A stretch of DNA of 64,000 nt from Laccaria trichodermophora. Its lineage: Eukaryota > Basidiomycota > Agaricomycetes > Agaricales > Hydnangiaceae. The stretch is from positions 1,550,001 through 1,614,000 of the forward strand of contig JACTVC010000002.1 in the NCBI GenBank assembly GCA_018417955.1, in the 5' to 3' direction. This document shows positions 59,189 to 64,000 of this stretch, piece by piece (the first letter of the stretch is position 1; every line of letters begins with the position of its first letter). The position numbers and the translations under genes were made by a program. A model generated the notes under the pieces. That model was not told the DNA's origin and ran no database searches. It saw nothing but the letters and a program-made list of their open reading frames with translations.

Positions 59189-61079
59189 ATGCTCCCCATC
59201 CTCGACTCTCTGTACCGCAGCCTGAATGTCACCACCATAGCGGTCCTCATCCCCACCGCCTTCGTCTTCGCCCATCTTATTCCTTACCTTGTCGATCCAC
59301 ATGGAATAAGGCAGTATCCTGGCCCCTTCTTTGCGAAATTCACAGACGCCTGGTTGGGTTTGGTCTGCAAGGAAGGTCATCGCTCCGAGGTAATTCACGA
59401 AATGCACAAGAGACACGGTATGTTGTCGTAGCATTGACGTTCAATTACTGAACGGCTAAATGAACACACAGGTCCATACGTTCGTATTGCTCCGAACCAT
59501 GTCTCGGTCGCTGTTCCCGACGCTCTCTCAATCATTTATGCCCACGGAAATGGTGCCCTCAAGTCTGCTTTCTATGACGCCTTTGTTTCTATTCGCCGTG
59601 GAGTCTTCAACACCCGTGACCGCAACGACCATGCACGAAAACGCAAAATTATCTCACACATCTTTTCCCAGAAGAGTGTTGTTGAGTTTGAACCTCAGAT
59701 TCGGCTGTATGTCGGCCTGTTTATCAAACAATGGGATCGGCTGTGTGACGGTGCCGTGAAGGGTCTTTCTGGAGATGATGGTGAGGGTGGCTGGCGGGGA
59801 GAAAGCGGACGTCTCTGGCTCGATTGTTTACCTTGTGCGCCTTAACTCCTCGCTCTCTGGCTATGGCGTCACTGAACGGGATTAACAGGGTCGAATTATC
59901 TTGCCTTTGACATCGTGGGCGATCTCGCCTTCGGAGCGCCTTTCGGCATGATAGAAGCTGCACAAGATTCAGCTCTTGTTGCCAAAGACCCTAAGCGGGT
60001 CATGGAGACTTATGGGAGTGAGACAGAAGCCGAAGTCGTCGCGATTCCTGCTGTCAAGATCCTCAATGGTCGTGGAGAATATTCCATGTCTATGGGTGTG
60101 CTCCCAGGCTGGTGGCGTCCCTTTGTTCGCCAACTGCCATGGTACAGACGGGGTTCAAAAGATGTTAAGTCCCTAGCCGGTATCGCTATCATGGCTGTCG
60201 CTCGTCGACTAGCAACTCCCACGGACCGCGTCGACCTTTTGAGTAAACTGAAGGCTGGCGTTGACAGCGACGGAAATCCTATGGGTCGGGAAGAATTGAC
60301 TGCCGAAGCATTAACCCTTCTCATCGCCGGTTCCGATACTACTTCCAAGTATGGTTTCTCCTTCATCTACCTTGTCATTGTCTAAAACTTAAAAATTCAA
60401 AACAGCTCAACATGCGCCATCATTTACTATTTGGCCCGCAACCGCTTTGCCCAAGCGAAATTGCACAAAGAGCTTGATGAACAGCTCGGAACCGAAGACG
60501 AAACGGTTGCCAATGGACAGCAAGTGAAGCGGCTGCCCTACCTCGATGCTTGCATCAATGAGGCATTGCGCATCCATTCGACTTCGTCTCTCGGCCTTCC
60601 CCGCGTTGTCCCTGAGGGTGGATTGACCATAATGGGGGAATTCTTCCCAGAGGGCACGGTGTTGAGTGTTCCCAGCTACTCCATTCATCGCGATCCCACC
60701 GTCTGGGGTGAGGATGTTGAAGATTATCGACCCGAGCGATGGTTCGAATGTGACATCGCTGCTATTCAAAAAACTTTCAATCCATTTTCAGTTGGACCAA
60801 GGTACATTCAATATTGAAAAACCTGTTTGTTTTCAATCTCATCTGTGGTACCAGAGCCTGTGTCGGGCGTAACCTCGCATTTCTGGAATTGCAGATCATC
60901 ATCGCATCGATCATGCGTCGCTACGATATCGTTCTCGCAGATCCTAACCAACCCGTACGTGTTTCTAGCCTCTGCCGCACTTTTCTCAGCCTAACTCACT
61001 TATGCAGCTTGAGACGCGCGAGGGCTTCCTTAGAAAACCCCTTGAGTGTAAGGTTGGCATAAAGCGACGGGATGTTTGA
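59189..61079 (+). CDS. cytochrome P450, CYP53-type (benzoate 4-monooxygenase-like)
   Basis: CYP53 enzymes para-hydroxylate benzoate, a detoxification and aromatic-catabolism step, using ER-bound P450 reductase. An N-terminal anchor (TTIAVLIPTAFVFAHLI) precedes the PG-rich hinge QYPGPFFAKFTDAWLG. The family stretch DAFVSIRRGVFNTRDRNDHA with RKRKIISHIFS is strongly CYP53-like. The I-helix carries LLIAGSDTTS, the K-helix EALR, and the perf region is DYRPERWF. The heme loop FNPFSVGPR joins ACVGRNLAF across an intron, placing the Cys ligand correctly. About six introns are needed. Exact substrate is inferred from the family. Confidence 0.85.
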
Positions 61080-61373
61080 TACCTCTGTTCAGTTCCTTCT
61101 TATTCCTCTCTGTTGGATTTATAACCATTGATATCCTCACGGTTTTTCTTGCATTCTCCACCCTATGTATAAGTCGTTGTAATACAGCACTGTAAATCGT
61201 ACCATATTCCACATTTGAAGAATTCCCAACATAGACGTGGGGATATTCTGCCATTCTTAGGCGTCGAAGCCGTAGTCTGGGGAGAACTCTTCTATATGTG
61301 TTCCAGTTCACACAGGGCTTCTGCTATCGCAAATGCCGTTACTACAAGATAAGTACATAGTCTCCTTGAAACC

Positions 61374-62096
61374 ATGACCCTCTCGACCATGGCCCTGCAA
61401 ACCAGCACAGACCCGGCACCTACACCCATACAGACCATGCCATCCGCTGGTGGACCGAGCCCCGCCGGTAATTCACCCACTGCGTCGCCTCCTCTTATTT
61501 TGGCCTTTCTCTCAGTCGCCCTGTTTAGCGCGGGGATCATCGCTGTGTTGGGGTGGAAGCAAGTGCACTTCGTCAACAGTGCAGGACATTGGGGGTTTTA
61601 CTTCGGAAGTGTTGTGCCGTCAGAAGGCATCGGAAGCATTCCGACTGTTGTGGATTTTGGTGAAGAGCCGAAATTATGGAATTTGCACACAAACTACCTG
61701 AAGGATGGGACCGATGTGCGATGGGGGAGTATAATGGTTTGTCGTCCAATGGATGCTTTTTGCTTTTTGGCCCTGACATCGCTTTGTGGTTAGCCTTTGT
61801 CTGCAGTGGTAATTGGCGGCGGTAACAAGCAGCTTGAAGAAGGTTTGCTCCAACAACATCCTCTGTTATTCTCGAACCCGTTCCGAGGATATTGCGAAGA
61901 CGATCATAAGGCCGTATCATCAAGGACGGATATTCAAGTTGCTGTTGCAGTTGCTTTGCCATCACCACATCATCGAATCTTGAGAGAGGGCAGAAATGAA
62001 GGTTCGGAGCAAGATGATAGGGCGGATGAAAGGATGGGAAAACACTTGGAATACGTCATAGGACTGTATGAACAACCATGGAATGTGGCAGCGTAA
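61374..62096 (+). CDS. single-TM protein, family member B (uncharacterised)
   Basis: About 220 residues: a Thr/Pro/Ser-rich N-terminus, one TM (PLILAFLSVALFSAGIIAVLG), then a region containing WGFYFGSVVPSEGIGS and GEEPKLWNLHTNYLKDG. An intron of about 60 nt near 61737-61795 joins RWGSIM to PLSAVVIGGGNK. The end HLEYVIGLYEQPW matches the pattern EYxIG...PW of the gene at 44746, which also has PLS right after its only intron. The N-terminal extracellular part is O-glycosylation-prone. No known domain. Confidence 0.68.
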
Positions 62097-63389
62097 AATG
62101 AGAACTTTTCCTGGGATAAATGAATAGCGAAGTAAATGATGAGAGCGCTGGACATCACCCAGGCATGATAGCAGATTGAGCAGGCAGTAGTCCTCACTGG
62201 TCCCTTGCGAACGCCATCAATTACTGCCTAGTAGTTCGTAGCCAAAAGAAGCTGGGGAAAGAGCTCAACGGAAGACTTGCGTCCACGTCCATGACTTCGA
62301 AAGGAGAGCGGCCACTCTCGCGTTGTGGCCTTGCGCGTTCGTTCTACTCAAGGTCCATTTTCGCACTTTTTTTTTTTGCGGACAAGAAACGGCGGGATCT
62401 TTTGGGGGCAGTTCAGTGTGTACAGAGTTGCGTGACCGATAGATTTGCACATAGTTAGGCCGAGTGGACGCTGCGACCGCGACCCCGTACAGAGAGTAAA
62501 CAGGTCCATTTTGCGTTGCCAGTGAAGAGCCTAGATGATGCATAATGCTTTGCGGGTCAAATCTAGCAACAGTTGAGTCAAGTCCCGATATCTTGAATGC
62601 TCGATGTCGCAGCGGCGCGCTAGAATCACCTCGATACCAGTAATTTGTGAACGAAAGAGGAACAAAAGATGCTACAGCTGCCAGTGTAACACTGTAAGGG
62701 CCGGCGATAGCCGGTCACCCAACTTTTCCTCGCTCCGTTCAAAACCAATTCACTACTTTCGAAATGTTTACATCTATCAGAAAACTTGTCAAGACGCCTA
62801 CTAGCCTTTCCCGGACCTCCTCAGTTTGTCATCATTTCCTCGGACGCCTAATGGTCAGTAGACTGAGTAGTGACTTTCCAGTGTGAGGTTTTGAAAGGAA
62901 CTTGAATATCGGTCTCAGCTTTTGCATCGTCTCGTCACGATCTTTATCTTTTCAAGTAGAACCACTACGCCGACAGCGGAACTTATCCAATGATGGCTCT
63001 AGACATCTAAGCACATCTGGTGAACAGCCGCAACAAAGCCGCGAACTTCCAAAGCCACAAGCCTCATGAGCTCTAGATAACCATCTTGTCTGCCATGTGG
63101 CCTCATCTGTCAGCTTCGAGACAATCAGTCTCCACACTGACCGATGTACTGTTCGCTTTCTTCAAGCCAAACCTGTACAGGTTTGCTGCAAAGACTTTCT
63201 TCCATTTGACGCTCAAGCGAGATCACAGCATACTTCGACGGTCTTCGACGGCTAGGCGAATTCGCTAACGCAAAATACCATTCGCCGACATCTCGGGCGA
63301 TGACGTCGCGAAGACGGTAACCTTCTGTATGCTATGCTTTCCACGGGTTTATAAAGGCGGCGCGAGCTCGAGAAGAAGCATTCAATCTG
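62097..63389. other. no gene recognised; TATA box at right end
   Basis: I see no coding frame with support. A small hairpin (GCCGGC...GCCGGT near 62700) is present. TATAAAGG at 63350-63357 lies 32 bp before the next ATG, which implies a very short 5' leader or a start further downstream. Confidence 0.45.
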
Positions 63390-64000
63390 ATGCTCGTCCT
63401 GCAGATCCTCACAGCAGCGCTCACCATCTCCTTCGCGAAGGCGAACCCTCTTGTCGTCGATGTGCGCAACTGGGAGAACCCTACCGCGAATGAAGCCTTC
63501 AAACGCGGGGAGTTGGACGTTGCCAGTCCTGCTAGTAATTATGCCGAATACATCCCAAGCCCCACGGAAACCAGCCTGACATATCATTACTACCAAGAAC
63601 GTGCCACTTGCCTAGATCAATTTGTCTGGTACTGCCAGATTCCTGCAGGAGCATGCATTGCTGCCGTGTCAAACCTCGTAGGCATCTTCCCTCGACAGAC
63701 TCACTATGTTGCTGAAAGATGTTACTCAGCCAACACCCGTCACCCTCTGGTCTCTCCTACCTTGCGGCATCGCCGCTCTTTGCGGAACAGTACGCAATAC
63801 ACGCGCTTGGTGTGGATTAGGCCTAATTTTCACTAGGTCACTCTTGTGCTCGGAGCTCTCTGTTGCAATGGCATCATCAAGAACTGTGACAAAACGGGTT
63901 TCACATCGATTGCTTCGAGTACCCACCCTCTCAGTGGCAACGTTATGGCGGCGCTAAACGGCGGCGGCGGTCAAGGCAGCAAGCCATTCACCAGAAGTTC
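63390..64000 (+). CDS. secreted or membrane protein with two Cys-rich hydrophobic stretches, cut by window edge
   Basis: MLVLQILTAALTISFAKA is a signal peptide. The first exon runs to CLDQFVWYCQIPAGACIAAV. A 52-nt intron (about 63679-63730) joins it in frame to PTPVTLWSLLPCGIAALCGT, and a second intron leads to VTLVLGALCCNGIIKNCDKT. The two hydrophobic stretches with paired Cys (CGIAALCG, LCCNGIIKNC) could be TM segments or a disulfide-rich core. A Gly-rich stretch continues to the window edge, so the C-terminus is missing. No family recognised. Confidence 0.5.

Overview
The window is nuclear DNA of a filamentous basidiomycete, most likely an Agaricomycete. Genes are densely packed, carry many introns of about 45-60 nt, and encode proteins typical of that group: an Rrm4-type RNA-binding protein with MLLE domains, a CYP53-type cytochrome P450, a 'macrofage activating glycoprotein'-like secreted protein, a divergent H2A/H2B pair and an SRRM1-type PWI protein. 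All gene models were spliced by eye; reading-frame continuity and family conservation support most of them, but no transcript data were available.

Layout. 1-8.7 kb is a Ty3/Gypsy retrotransposon on the minus strand with an uninterrupted 2268-codon gag-pol frame ending in a chromodomain; its 3' LTR lies left of the window. 8.7-18.2 kb is an accessory, repeat-rich island. It holds a 5'-truncated ORF cut by the retrotransposon LTR, a duplicated 3' cassette around a degenerate tRNA-Ser-like sequence, a gene with about ten IFDFQ-type repeats, a long multi-exon gene with a cysteine cluster and coiled coils but one in-frame TGA, degenerate 240-280 bp tandem repeats, and about 2 kb without genes.

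18.3-47.6 kb is conserved housekeeping territory: SEC24 (with an N-terminal WW domain), MAD3/BUBR1, a small secreted protein, rrm4, a 532-bp PIF/Harbinger-like MITE just upstream of AIP1, YRA1/ALYREF, an Old Yellow Enzyme-type oxidoreductase, a p24/emp24 cargo receptor, signal peptidase subunit SPC2, SRRM1, a secreted LEA2-like protein, H2B/H2A, a one-TM protein, NDUFS5 and GET5.

47.6-64 kb carries more accessory metabolism: an OPT transporter, an inner-membrane-like two-TM protein, an ECM4/GTO-type glutathione transferase, the glycoprotein, a CYP53-type benzoate hydroxylase, a second member of the one-TM family, and a secreted or membrane protein running off the right edge.

Several neighbours share a theme without being operons. 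SEC24, p24, SPC2 and GET5 all act in ER protein entry or exit. YRA1, SRRM1 and Rrm4 act in mRNA processing, export and transport. The most interesting parts are the uncharacterised 8.7-15.3 kb gene trio, the MITE at the AIP1 promoter, the WW-SEC24 fusion, and the paired one-TM protein family.
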